Source of the DNA: GCA-002733465 sp039969155
GTDB taxonomy: Bacteria > Pseudomonadota > Gammaproteobacteria > Enterobacterales > Kangiellaceae
NCBI GenBank assembly: GCA_039969155.1
Contig: JBDVOJ010000046.1
Coordinates: 1 to 64,000 of the forward strand
DNA length: 64,000 nucleotides
Direction: 5' to 3'
Position 1 is the first letter of the stretch; every line of letters starts with the position of its first letter. The translations under genes were made by a program, and so were the position numbers. The notes under the pieces are model-generated. The model was not told where the DNA came from and did not search any database. It saw nothing but the letters and a program-made list of their open reading frames with translations. Positions 49,735 to 61,500 of this stretch are shown here, one piece after another.

Positions 49735-51102
49735 TTAAAACAGAGCTGAAATAATCGCTTGTAAATCGCTCACTGGTTTCTGAGAAACGAGCTTCTTACA
49801 GGCTAAATGAAGCTCTTTGGACTGTGAGTTCTGCATCTTGTCAATTCTGTTCTTTAGGTTGGCTTCTGACATTTGAATGGCGCTTCTATCGGCGTGATTC
49901 TTTGCTTTTAGCTGTTCAAACAAAAATAGAAAACGACCCATGACAACATAAGGAAAGTTTAAATTTTTAATCGGTCCAAAACTCGCCTGATAGCCTCCTA
50001 AAGGCAATCCTTTGACAGCGGTATTAGCCAGTTTATCCGCTCCCAACCAGGCACTTGCAAACCCTAGTACACCCCCGCCAACAGCACCCAACATTAAGCT
50101 GTGACCGGCAACCGCGGCATCCAGAACTGCGCCGGTGAACGCACCAGTCATGGTGCTGACGGCTGTCAATTGCCTTTTATTTAGCCCCCAAGCGTACCAC
50201 TGCTCACTATCAAATAAATCTGGTGGTAACTCTATTTGTATACTTTCGAGCACACATTGGTGATGCGAAAATAATTCACTCAACTGCTTAAAAGCTTGTT
50301 GTTCTCTATCGCGCATCCAATGTTGATACTTTTTCTCTAGGGCTGGTCGGAGTGTTTTGGCCTGTTCTTCAGTAAGTACTTTTTGCTGAACTTGATAGCT
50401 ACAAAGTTCGACTAATAACTCTGAAAGTAACCATTGACTCTTTAGAAGCCTGTTTTCTTGATGCTGTTTTAAATCGGTTACTACTTGATTTAAAGTTGTT
50501 TTCCACTTGGGCTCTAAGTGTGAAAAGGCTTCTAACAACTCCAACTGTTTGGCGAAGTCTGCCTGCATCGGATTAAAAACTCGCACGATCTTAAAAAACT
50601 GTTGCAACGCATTTTGCCAAGACTCAACATGACTTTGATCTTCAATGGGATTAATCAGTGCCATGCTAGGTCGGCCAGTCCAGCGTAAGATTTCCATTTC
50701 TGCTTCATACTCCATTCCGTAGGGTCGAGAGCCATCCACTACATAGAGGATCGCAGAACCCTTGACTAACGGTGTTAGCAACTGCACTTCGTCTGGAAAC
50801 TTTTTTATGCACTCAGGATCTCGTACAAATTTGTTCACCGCTTCGGCACGTTGATCGGCACTTTTTGCATGTTGATTTAACCACTGTAAAACTTTACGAG
50901 GTCGCTGAAATCCAGGTGTATCAATTAACTCAAATCCAGCATTTCCTGTATCGATTTTATAATGATCAGAATGAGTGGTTGTGCCGCTTTGCTGGGAAAT
51001 AGCAATCGAATCATCTCTAGCCAATGTAGAAACAATCGATGATTTGCCTTTGTTTGGATGCCCGACTACTGCAAATGAAGCACGAGATTGATTGAGTTTC
51101 AT
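49735..51102 (-). CDS. GTPase with DUF3482 domain
   Basis: 455 aa. N-terminal Era/YihA-like G domain: G1 GHPNKGKSS, G2 SGTTTHSD, G3 DTPGFQRPR, with LINPIED where NKxD is expected, so nucleotide specificity may be altered. The rest is DUF3482, including a glycine-rich hydrophobic stretch (TGAFTGAVLDAAVAGHSLML, VGGGVLGFASAWLG) that could dip into membrane. It starts 3 nt after the DUF2868 gene; these two families are regularly paired, but the function is unknown. Confidence 0.88.
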   Translation of the reverse strand: MKLNQSRASFAVVGHPNKGKSSIVSTLARDDSIAISQQSGTTTHSDHYKIDTGNAGFELIDTPGFQRPRKVLQWLNQHAKSADQRAEAVNKFVRDPECIKKFPDEVQLLTPLVKGSAILYVVDGSRPYGMEYEAEMEILRWTGRPSMALINPIEDQSHVESWQNALQQFFKIVRVFNPMQADFAKQLELLEAFSHLEPKWKTTLNQVVTDLKQHQENRLLKSQWLLSELLVELCSYQVQQKVLTEEQAKTLRPALEKKYQHWMRDREQQAFKQLSELFSHHQCVLESIQIELPPDLFDSEQWYAWGLNKRQLTAVSTMTGAFTGAVLDAAVAGHSLMLGAVGGGVLGFASAWLGADKLANTAVKGLPLGGYQASFGPIKNLNFPYVVMGRFLFLFEQLKAKNHADRSAIQMSEANLKNRIDKMQNSQSKELHLACKKLVSQKPVSDLQAIISALF

Positions 51103-51105
51103 AAC

Positions 51106-52200
51106 TTACCCTTCTGGCTGCAGCACTTGCCAATGATTTATCGAGTTTGCAAACCGTCGCCATTCATTAAGGTGATGTGCCGATAATGGCTGTAGCTGTC
51201 CTCGACTCCAATCCAACGGTAGTAAATAACCTCGACCATTTTGCATATAGTCTAACAATTCTCCCAACGGTGGTTCCCATCCTTTTACTACCAATAATTG
51301 CGGCTCTTGCCAACGTTCCGCGACCAACTGCTCTGGATAGGAAGCCAAGGGCCCTGCCTTTAACTCTGCAATAGGCTGATGGGATAGTTGCGAAACGATG
51401 CGATTTAAATCGTTAGATTCAACGCCTCCCCAATTAGTGGTTGCAAAGTCCGACTGCGTATCAGTGATTAAATCAGCGAGTGGTTGGTCTTGGTTGACTC
51501 TATTGGCTGATTTTCTTTCTGTAACCAGTTGAATATCCGGTTGTTGAGTTTGTTTGCGATAAAAAAGAATTTGGCAAATGATAATGGCAATGCCTCTTAA
51601 TCCAAATGCGTAAACAATTTGTGTGGCCAAGACAAATTGCCACCAATGTCCCAGTTGATTGGTTAGAGAACTTTCAGTTAAGCGCGAATCTTGAGTTGCG
51701 ACTAGCAATTCAAGATTGGGCTGAGCCGAGGGCCAAAACTGCCAAGGCCATGCTAAAGTTGAAAGAGCAGGATAAATATCGTCGGCGGTCAAAATAGTAC
51801 TTCGCCAAATAAAATTAACATCCGTAGTTAATAATAAAATGATCAGAACCAAAATGCTTGCTGCGCTAAAGCTTAGAGCTGCCAGCTGACTCTGGTAAAA
51901 AAAGCTTAACTTAGACATAGGCGCTTGCTTTTGTCTGAGAAAAGCCATTTGAATCTTGTTTGACCAAATAGGCAACACACTTGTTAATTTGGCAAGATTC
52001 AAGCCACCGCCCATCAACAACGAACTACTTGAAATGACTATACTAAAAATGGGTAATGCGACATAAACCAATAGCAGAAAAAGGATGTTAACTTGTCCAT
52101 GTTGATTGCCGGAAAGCAATCCCCAGCTAGCCACAGCCCCAACGAAAAAACCAATCCAGAGGATTGGTTTAGTGGTACTTTTTTCAATTGCTATTGGCAT
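51106..52200 (-). CDS. DUF2868 membrane protein
   Basis: 364 aa with about four to five membrane spans (ILWIGFFVGAVASWGLL, ILFLLLVYVALPIFSIVI, AASILVLIILLL, WWQFVLATQIVYAFGLRGIA) and a C-terminal soluble region. The pattern is that of DUF2868, found next to DUF3482 GTPases. The pair may form a membrane-linked GTPase unit. It lies 70 nt downstream of the last Pil-Chp gene on the same strand. Confidence 0.82.
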   Translation of the reverse strand: MPIAIEKSTTKPILWIGFFVGAVASWGLLSGNQHGQVNILFLLLVYVALPIFSIVISSSSLLMGGGLNLAKLTSVLPIWSNKIQMAFLRQKQAPMSKLSFFYQSQLAALSFSAASILVLIILLLTTDVNFIWRSTILTADDIYPALSTLAWPWQFWPSAQPNLELLVATQDSRLTESSLTNQLGHWWQFVLATQIVYAFGLRGIAIIICQILFYRKQTQQPDIQLVTERKSANRVNQDQPLADLITDTQSDFATTNWGGVESNDLNRIVSQLSHQPIAELKAGPLASYPEQLVAERWQEPQLLVVKGWEPPLGELLDYMQNGRGYLLPLDWSRGQLQPLSAHHLNEWRRFANSINHWQVLQPEG

Positions 52201-52270
52201 TCTAGTTAAACCACGGCCAATTAGTATTTGGATGAAGACCCATAAATTCTAAACTATCTTTTTGTTAAAT

Positions 52271-52744
52271 CTAAGCGGCTTGGTTGGCTGCTAAGACCAT
52301 TTCTTCTAACTTATCTAGATCAGGTATTGATGCTGCAACCGTATCCACTTCAACTCTCATTTTTTCCGCTTCAGATAAGTTCTCATCGGCTACGTAACTA
52401 ATATTGTCTTGTCTCACATGAGACAAACGTGGGATCCCTTGTACGACTAGAGCCAAATAGGGTAATTCTCTATTTTCATTTAGTGTATGAGTAATCGCCA
52501 CACGAGAACGCTTGTTTGCTTGAGCATCGGATTCGCCCTTAATTAAATCAATTGAGATTAAGGGTATGTTAATGCCTCGCCATAACAAGTGCCCAAGGTA
52601 CCATGAAGGCTTTCCTTGGCTGCTATCAAATAGCTCCACGTTACTGAAAGGTACAACTTCTGCTACATTAGTGTTGGGTAGCAAAATATTACTGTTAACA
52701 GTTGGGATCATTAAACTATAGATTTCTTGATTTTGCTCAGCCAT
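52271..52744 (-). CDS. chpC: CheW-like adaptor, ChpC type
   Basis: 157 aa. A CheW-like domain: YSLMIPTVNSNILLPNTNVAEVVPFSNVELF, PSWYLGHLLWRGINIPLISIDLIKG, ALVVQGIPRLSHVRQDNIS. Last gene of the Pil-Chp cluster, the position of ChpC in Pseudomonas, which couples some receptors to the ChpA kinase. It follows chpB by 57 nt. Confidence 0.85.
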   Translation of the reverse strand: MAEQNQEIYSLMIPTVNSNILLPNTNVAEVVPFSNVELFDSSQGKPSWYLGHLLWRGINIPLISIDLIKGESDAQANKRSRVAITHTLNENRELPYLALVVQGIPRLSHVRQDNISYVADENLSEAEKMRVEVDTVAASIPDLDKLEEMVLAANQAA

Positions 52745-52801
52745 AATTTTATCTCGTTTTAAGTCACTGGTGAAAACTCAGTATTAATCTACTGAGTTGT
52801 A

Positions 52802-55540
52802 TTAACTCGCCAAATGGGCAGCGAGTTGCTCGGCTAACATTTCTGGTGAAGCAACCACATCGGTTAATTGTTCACTGATTACAGCATCTGGCATTGAAGG
52901 ATTAGCACAAGTATCGACTGACTGTGCCCAAACCTGTCCTCCTAAGGCCTTCATTTTTTTAGCTCCATTCAAACCATCTTGTCCCATGCCGCTAAAAATA
53001 ATCGCACCGCTTTTCTCTTTATAAACGGCAGAAAGGGATTCGATTACATCGTCAATGCAGGGAGAATAGGGTTCACTCCATTTTTGAGATCGATCAACAA
53101 GCATAGAACCATCTTGCAAGAAAATAGTTTTGCCATTGAGAGGTGCCAAATATATCTGCCCAGCAGTCATAGGGTTACTACCATTTGCTACCTTAACTTC
53201 GAACTGACTACTAGTCGTTAGAATTTCTGCAAGTACGGGAAGAAAATTCTCGTCAATATGTTGAGTGATAATAAAACTAGCATTAATATCTTTAGGCAGA
53301 CTTTGTAAGAACCGCTTTACCGCGGCGGGCCCCCCCAGAGAGGCTCCGATAACCCAGCAAGGACAAAGCTCAGTTTTTTGCATTACGGGCTGGCTAGGCT
53401 CTTCAAAATCTAGTCCGGTAGCGGCATCATCTAACATGGGGATTTCAAAAGACTCTGGTTCACTTTGATCCAGTAGATCGTGATCTATATCCATTAAACC
53501 ATCCGACAACTCAGCCGCATCATCAGTCATTGTCACTTCCGATTGTTGCTCTTCAGAGGTCAACTCTAACGGGCTTTCTAAATTATCTACGACATCTTGA
53601 CTCTCTAGTGACAACTCTTGATTTTCCAATGATAATCCATGATTTTGTTCATCCGCTTGCGGTTGAGAATCACTTGGTTGTTCAACTATTTCTGTCGCTG
53701 GCGAATCGGTCTCATTATTGGTTGCTGAAGATTCGAGTGGAATATCGCTCTCTTTAACTTCATCATCAATGACAAATTGTGCCTTACCAGTCGTTGGTGT
53801 AGGTTCATTACCAATCGACTCTAAAGTGAGTCCACCATCGGAAATTTCAAATTCAGCAGCCGAATCTGATTCAACTGATTCAACTGATTCAGTAACAGGT
53901 TCTTGCTCTTGTTGCTCCTCAATAAATACTGCTTTGCCAGTTACTTTTTGTTGAGCACTTTCCTCGATTGATTCGAGCTCCAATCCGCCGTCAGCAAAAT
54001 CTATTGGCGCATCTTGCGCGTCGGATACTGCATCGGGTTCGATAGCAGATTCTAACTGTGTCTCGGCATCAGACAATGCAAGATCTAATTCTTGCTCTGA
54101 TGCAAACTCTAACTCAGTACCCAAATCTTCGTCTAACTGAGCAACTGGTTCATGCTCATCTAACAAATTAGGTTCATCGGCAAGTGAAAAGTCTAACTCT
54201 GAAGAATCCTCTTCAGAAGAAACGGCATCGTCGGTAGTATTGGTGACTGACTCAAAGTCTGACAAGAATTCTATCGCTTCTTCTCGATTCTGTAGCTCCG
54301 AGCCTTGCTGGTTAGTCTCTGAGTCTTGAAGGTGATCTTGTTCTTTATCTTGAAGACTGAAAACTGAGCCACTCGGTTTACTGTTACTTTCTCTTACCGA
54401 CTCTAGTATAGGATTAGCTTCGACTGATAAATCTATCTCTTCAAAAGTATTTTCAACTTCTGATTCTGAGGAAGTATTCGAATGATCGTCATCAGCTAGC
54501 TGCATTATTTCATCAGATATATCGGCTGTTTCTGATTCGATTTCCTCAGGCTCAATTTCCTCAGGTTGCAGACTATCGTCTAAAACATCACTCGCGATAT
54601 TTTCACTAGTGCTTTCTAGTTCGAACTCGTCAAAATCGAGATCTGAATCATCTAGCGAGCTTGAATCAAAATCATCGAGTAAATCGATTTGTTCATCAGG
54701 ACTACTTTCTAATGATATTTCTAATTCATCAGTCGATTCTGGGGCAGTAGGCTCCGTTACTTCTGGATCTATTTGCTCAAGTTTTATTTCATCGTCTTCG
54801 AGGATTAAATCAGTTTTCTCAAGCTCCATCTCGACTTCTTCGACCGCCAAGTTAACTTGCTCCATCTCTGCCAATTCTTCACTTGCCAGCGATTTATCTT
54901 CAATACTCGATGTTTGTTCAATGTCGGTAATTTCGGGTTCTATGACATCAATAATTTCAATGGTTCCTTCATCGGGTGAAATAGTTTCGTTATGGACTTT
55001 TTTTAGGCCTTCATCTATCGCCGATGATTCTTCAATACTCGCTTCAAGTTCAGGTGAAATGGTTTCAAGTTCTGACACCAAATCAGCAGCGATTTCACTC
55101 GGGATCCCAACAGAATTAGTTTCAAGTTCATCAAGAGCTGAGGTTAAGCTGTCACCTTGTGGTTCAACTTGCTGAGCTTCGGAACTTACTTTATCACTCG
55201 CTTCTGGGCTCGACTCGTCAATGCCCGTCAACTCATAAAGTCGACTGACTAGATTTTTGCACCAGTATTGTGGATGTGATTGTTTAGAAAGGTTACCAGG
55301 CTCATTGAAATAAATCGATGCTTCCGACTCATCTAGCAGCTGATCAATGTTGTCGTGCCAATCATCGTCATTAACATTCAATAGCCAAACATTGAGATTT
55401 TCGGCTTGAATATGTTCTGGTTTTATTTCATCTGGGGATATATGGTAGGTAATTTCTATCCCCAGTTCCTCCAACAGTTTTATTAACTGATCACTCTCTT
55501 CGCTTGGTGACGTCACCAAACCAATTGATAATTTGCTCAC
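52802..55540 (-). CDS. chpB: CheB-type methylesterase (ChpB) with a 600-residue acidic insert
   Basis: 912 aa against roughly 350 for typical CheB/ChpB. Residues 1-110 resemble a degenerate receiver (LSIGLVTSPSEESDQLIKLLEELG). Residues 115-720 are a low-complexity acidic region, rich in Glu, Asp and Ser, containing two diverged repeats (DGGLELESIEES..GKAVFIEE at 517-542, DGGLTLESIGNE..GKAQFVIDD at 568-592). The C-terminal methylesterase domain has the catalytic triad: S734 in IGASLGGPA, H761 in ITQHIDE and D855 in GMGQDG. It removes methyl groups from the PilJ-like receptor. It starts 8 nt after chpA. Confidence 0.9.
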   Translation of the reverse strand: MSKLSIGLVTSPSEESDQLIKLLEELGIEITYHISPDEIKPEHIQAENLNVWLLNVNDDDWHDNIDQLLDESEASIYFNEPGNLSKQSHPQYWCKNLVSRLYELTGIDESSPEASDKVSSEAQQVEPQGDSLTSALDELETNSVGIPSEIAADLVSELETISPELEASIEESSAIDEGLKKVHNETISPDEGTIEIIDVIEPEITDIEQTSSIEDKSLASEELAEMEQVNLAVEEVEMELEKTDLILEDDEIKLEQIDPEVTEPTAPESTDELEISLESSPDEQIDLLDDFDSSSLDDSDLDFDEFELESTSENIASDVLDDSLQPEEIEPEEIESETADISDEIMQLADDDHSNTSSESEVENTFEEIDLSVEANPILESVRESNSKPSGSVFSLQDKEQDHLQDSETNQQGSELQNREEAIEFLSDFESVTNTTDDAVSSEEDSSELDFSLADEPNLLDEHEPVAQLDEDLGTELEFASEQELDLALSDAETQLESAIEPDAVSDAQDAPIDFADGGLELESIEESAQQKVTGKAVFIEEQQEQEPVTESVESVESDSAAEFEISDGGLTLESIGNEPTPTTGKAQFVIDDEVKESDIPLESSATNNETDSPATEIVEQPSDSQPQADEQNHGLSLENQELSLESQDVVDNLESPLELTSEEQQSEVTMTDDAAELSDGLMDIDHDLLDQSEPESFEIPMLDDAATGLDFEEPSQPVMQKTELCPCWVIGASLGGPAAVKRFLQSLPKDINASFIITQHIDENFLPVLAEILTTSSQFEVKVANGSNPMTAGQIYLAPLNGKTIFLQDGSMLVDRSQKWSEPYSPCIDDVIESLSAVYKEKSGAIIFSGMGQDGLNGAKKMKALGGQVWAQSVDTCANPSMPDAVISEQLTDVVASPEMLAEQLAAHLAS

Positions 55541-55548
55541 TTTCTTCC

Positions 55549-58500
55549 TCAGGAATTATCAGTTAATAAACCGTTAATAGTTTCCAATAAATCGACCTCG
55601 TTATAAGGCTTACCCATATATCGGTTAACACCGATTGCTTCTGCTCTTTCTCGATGTTTTTCACCGGTACGAGAAGTAATCATGATAATAGGTATCTGTT
55701 TCAAACGCTCATCATGCCTGATAATGGTCGCTAATTCAAAACCATCCATACGCGGCATTTCAATATCCAGCAGCATGACATCTGGGACTGTATCAGCAAG
55801 CACAGTCACTGCATCAACACCATCTTTCGCTGTTATAACCTCAAAATCGTAGCGCTCAAGCAGACGAGTCGTTACTTTTCTTACCGTAATAGAATCATCC
55901 ACAACCATAACTGTAGGGACTTTCTCTTCCGTAATAACTTCTTCGACACTAGCAGTATCAATAATATGCGCATCTACTCTTCGAATTAACGCAGGCATAT
56001 CAAGAATCAATACAACTCGACCATCACCCTGAATAGTCGCTCCAGATAATCCGCTGACTGAACTTAACTGACTACCAATCGATTTCACGACGATTTCTCG
56101 AGAACCTAATAGGTCGTCGACTTGCAGTGCAGTTGGATGATCCGCTCCATGTAACAGTAATACTGGTAATGGTTGTGACACCCCAGCTAAGCTTGCACGA
56201 CTTGAGTGATTCAGCATCTGACCGAGATAATACATTGAATAGTCGATACCTGCATAGGCAAATTTTGATTCTGGATTAGAATAATATTCTTCTAATTCAA
56301 ACGGGCTTACTCTTACGATACCTTCAATGTTTGAAAGAGGAATAGCGTAGACTTCTTCACCAATTTGAACCATCAGTGCGTGATTGACCGATACCGTAAA
56401 TGGTAGTCTTACGGTAAACGTAGAGCCAAGTCCTTGCTCGGAGTTTATATCAATCACACCACCGAGTTGCTTGATTTCGCTGTTTACCACGTCCATACCA
56501 ACCCCTCGTCCTGAGATTTGGGTGACTTTTTCTGCCGTACTAAATCCAGCTTCAAGAATTAGTTGGTGTAATTCGTGACGGCTTAAATCGGAATCTTCGG
56601 TAATCAAACCACGCTCTGTTGCCTTCTTTCTTATCGCTTCTAGGTTAAGGCCTCGACCATCATCTTTAATTTTTACGAAAACCTCTCCACCTTCTCGATA
56701 AAGAGAAATAGTGATTTTTCCGGTTTCTGGCTTGTTAGCGTTTTTTCTATCCTGAGGTGATTCAATACCATGGTCCATCGCATTTCTTAGCATATGCTCT
56801 AATGGTGCGATCAATCGGTCAAGAACACTTCTATCCATCTCACCATCTGCACTAATTGATAACTCAATGGTTTTACCTAGTTCGGTACTAATTTGCCTAA
56901 CCATTCGGCGCAGTCTTGGTACTAAGCTTTCAAACGGTGTCATACGAGTTTGCATCAAGCTTTCTTGCATTTCGGTATTAACTCGGCCTTGTTGTAACAA
57001 CAGAGTCTCTGAATCAGATGTAAGGAAGTCTAATGTTTCCTTCAAGTTCATTAAATCGACCGCACTTTCCCCAAGGCCACGTGTTAGCTCTTGCTGACGG
57101 GTGTATCGATCCATTTCAAGCGGATCAAAATCTTCGTATTCAGTACCACCACTGATTTCTCGACGATAAGAAATTTGCGCTTCTGTTTCGATATCAAGAT
57201 TTCTTAACTGGTCTCTCAAACGCTCAACGGTCGAACTCATTTCATCCAGGTTGTATCTCAACACCGTCATTTGTTGCTCTAGACGAGATCGGAAAATAGA
57301 GGTTTCACCTGCCAAGTTAACTAAGTTTTCTAACTGGTTAGAGTTAACCCTAACAGTATCAACAGTCTGTTGTGCTGGTTTACGGCGATCTTCATCTTGC
57401 TTCGCTTTACGTTTTTCAAAAGATACAATTTCAGCGGAAGTCTCTTCTTTAACTGGCGCTTGTTTCTCTGGTTTAGCTGCTTCTGGTGTTTCTTCAACTG
57501 GTTGAGCTGCTTCCTCTTGAGTAGTTTCTTGAATACCTTTACCAGCAATCAAATCTTTTAGTTGTTCGAAATACTCCACCGGCAAAGTCATTTGATTTTG
57601 CTCTTTGACTTCTTTAACTAGATTTTCGATAACATCATAACCACGAAGCATAAAGTTCACATGTTCTGGTTTAGTTTTAATTGAGCCATCATTTACTTTT
57701 TCGAAGTAGGTTTCCATTTCATGAGTTAAGTCACCTAATACGACCAAATCTGCTAAGCGAGCTCCACCTTTGAAAGTATGGAAGTTTCGTTGCATGGTAT
57801 CAATTGCATCACTATTGCTTTGATCTTCACTCCATGCATGCATCGCCTCGTCGAGTGATATTAGTAATTCATCTGCTTCTTCAAGATAAATTTCTAGAAC
57901 CTCTTTGCCATCCTCATCGAGATCAATCGGATAGACGTTTCCTGTTGCAACAACAGGAGCAGCAGGTGCGATAGTATTTTCTACAACAACAGCTTCACTA
58001 CTCGAAGGGGCTTCTTTTTCAATTAAAGATTCCAAAACCGCTTCGGATTGAGATTCTTGTTCAAACGATTCGATAGAAGTCGTCTCTTCTAAGCTGCTTT
58101 CTTCCAAGCTACTTTCTTCTAAGCTGCTTTCTTCTAAGCTACTTTCTTCTATGCTGCTTTTTTCTAAACTACTTTCTTCGACTGTACTTTCTTCGATTGC
58201 TTGTTCAGTTACTTCGGGGATATCAACTTCAACCGATTCATCTTCGGCAGAATTTTCGACTTCCAAATTGACATCTTCAACAGGTTCATCAAATGATATT
58301 TCTTCAGCGCCAGTGGAATCAATTGCAAAATCGATGTCACTAACATCAGTCAGATCATTGGCTGAAGATTCTTCAAACTCGGCCTCTACAGATAATTCTA
58401 GCGAGTCATCAACTTGATCCAGAGTTGGTATTTGCTCTTCCGATACCTCAGTGCCTTCCATTGACGTTGTCAGCTCTTCGCCTTGGTCAACTTCTGCTTC

Positions 58501-61500
58501 TTGCGGTAGCTCAAACTCTATTTCTTCAACCGCATCCAAACTCGCTGACTCTGCTACCACTTCAGCTTGACTATCAGTCGTTGTTTCGCTGATATCTTCT
58601 AAAGCAGCATTTGGATTAATATGAATTTCTAATAGATTAATCTCATCATCTGCTGCACCAGGCCATTGGTAAGCACGCAATACGTTTACCATTTCTACCA
58701 ATTTTTTAGTCGCTGAATTCACTAATGAATAGTCGGCATCGGATAGTTTTCTGCCAAAATCGATATGCGTATTAAAAATATTCTCAACCGCCATCGCTAG
58801 GTCGCCGATGGACATAGCTCCCGCCATACGCGAGCTGCCTTTGAAGGTGTGATAAATTCGTCGTAATTCTTTGGTGATCTGCGCGCTTTCAATATTGTCT
58901 TTCCAGCGCACCAATAAACCTTCAGCTGACTCGATTAACTCGTCGGCTTCTTCGACAAACAATTCGACCAACTCTTGGTCCATGTCATCCGGAGCACTTT
59001 CCTTAGATGCTTCACTGATCCAGTCCAAGATTTCTTGATTTAGTGCCACCGGAGATTGAATATCTTCTTCGGAAACTAGGTGGCTTAGCATTTGTGATAA
59101 TTCATCAACTCCCGCTGACAGTAAGCGTTTGTATTGTTGTCGATCATCATCAGATGAAACTTCGACATTAGCTAATTGTTCACAAGTTGCTGCGAAATTT
59201 TGAATATCCTGAATTCCAACCATTTCACTACCACGCATAAAGGCGTGTAGCTCAGAAGTTATCTGTTGTTGGTTAATCGGTGCTGGGGAATCAAGAAGTG
59301 ACTGAACCTCAGCCAATATATCAGAACCTTCGGTTAAGAAAATAGAAACTAACTGTTGATCTCTTTGTTGTACAGCACCATCAACTTGCTCTCCGCTTGG
59401 TTTGCTTCCGCTGATAGTATTTAAACGATTAAGCAAATCGTCAAGAGGTGAGGAGTCAACACTCTGAGTTTGTTTCAGTTGCTCGACAACGTTGTTTAAG
59501 AAAGTCGCGCAATCGTTCAAGAACGAAACGGTGTCAGAGTCAAATCGGCGATTGCTACCTTTTGTCATTCTAGCAAATTTTTCGATTGGACCAGTCAACT
59601 TGGCGATGGCTTCTACTTTAGCCATGTGAGCGCTGCCCTTCAGAGTGTGCAGTGCGCGAATTAATCCATCGCTAACAACGACGCTAGCGTTATTGGCATT
59701 TTCACTAATGAATTCATTGATCGCTTTTAAATGCACTTGCGCTTCAGTGACAAAAATTTCTAATAATACTGGATCGATTGGTTCTTCTTCAGGCTCTGTA
59801 GGCAACTCTTCGGAAAGAGTTGGTATTTCTTGCATGGCTTCAGTTGCATCAACCGGCTGTTCATCGGATGCAAATGCGAAGTCGGATAAATTAAGCCCTT
59901 TAGAGACATGTTCTGCCCTAGCTATCAGCTCTTCAATATCTTGTCCTTGATGAGCCTGATTGTCAGAAAACTCTTTGACTAAGATGGGAAGCTTTCCAAG
60001 CGTATCATTTAACACACCCAATACGGCTTGCTCAGCAGGAATGGATTCTTCAATGACTTTATTGAGCATATTTTCAACGGCCCAACTTAGCTCGCCAATG
60101 GTAGCTGCTCCCACTAATCGTCCACTTCCCTTCAGAGTATGAAAAGAGCGACGAATGGTAGTTAATGCATCTGAATTATTGGTATCGTTAATCCATTGCG
60201 GCAAAGTGTTTTCTATAACTTCGATTTCTTCTTCGGCTTCTTCCATGAAGATTTCTAAGACTTCGTCATCAATAAGTGATTCATCGACTACTTTCTCAGC
60301 CGAAGCTTGGTTTATCGGAACAACAACTGCCGAGCTTACAGCTTCTACTGGCGCTTCTTTTGGCGATTCCTCGACGGTGGTCTTTTGGTCGACTGGTGCA
60401 CTAGGTTGCGAAGCAGCGTTTTCTACTGCGGCATTTAATAAGTCAATACTAGATTGTGCACTTTTGAGAATCGAAGTAATCGCTTTGCTATTACCTTCCT
60501 CGGTACCTTCTAAGTAATAATCGACACTGGTTACTATGTCGGCTAGTGCATCCAAATATTCTTCAGTTGGTGTGGTTGAAACGCCTAATAAACAATTAGC
60601 AACATAAGATTCTGCAACTTCTAATACTTCCGCAGCGTCACGATATTCAACAATGCGCATCGCGCCAAGAACTTCAGTTAACAATTCTGGAACAACTTCT
60701 AATTCTGCCGGATTAAATGACGAAGCGATGTAATTGATCATGCCATCTTTTGCTAGCTGTAAATTCTTTCTAGCCACACTAACTAAAGCAACAGTAGCAT
60801 CGTCAACTTGGCTTTCAATGGAGCGCTGTTCGCCCACTTCTGCCGCATTTTCTGCAGTATCGCCTTCGGCTGCAAATCGTTCAACGTCGAAATTACTTAG
60901 ATTAGCGTCGACAAATAACAATGCACCGGCAATATCCATAATCGCTGCATCTGTTGGTAACTCACCACTCTTGATAGCTTTCTTAAGTGTCTTAGTTTGC
61001 TCGCGTATGACATCTCTCGGGATAGGCAGTTCAAGCACCGTTAAAGTATCAGCGATTTTATCTAAAGAATCATTCAACGATACTAGCTGGCTTTGCTCCT
61101 TGGTACTCGCTCGAACGTATAAGTCCAATTGGTCTTTGACAGACGCGAGTTCTTCGCCAATAGCTTCTATAACACTTTGCATAGCGGCTGAATCAGGTCG
61201 AGCTAACTGCTGCTGTTGCTTTTTAATCGTTTCGCTTTCAGGCAAAGACTCTTCTAAGTTGAACTCTTTCTTAAGCGACGCAACTCTGGCATTTTTTGAA
61301 CTTGATTTAGCAACAAAATAGAGGAGCTTAGATAATAGCTGAGCAGGAATCTCATCATTTCGCGCCGGTTCGCCTTCGTCAGCCAATCGTTTTATTTGTC
61401 GATCGACTTGGGCAAGAAGTGCATGCACTTCTTTCATTTTATAATAACCCTTTTCTGCGATAGAAAATATGAATCCATCAGCAACCCACCAAAGGCGAGA

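Noticed and set aside
54609..55175. Long serine-rich frame on the plus strand opposite chpB
   Set aside because: It is the complement of Glu/Asp-rich codons of the acidic insert; no ribosome-binding site, no known similarity.
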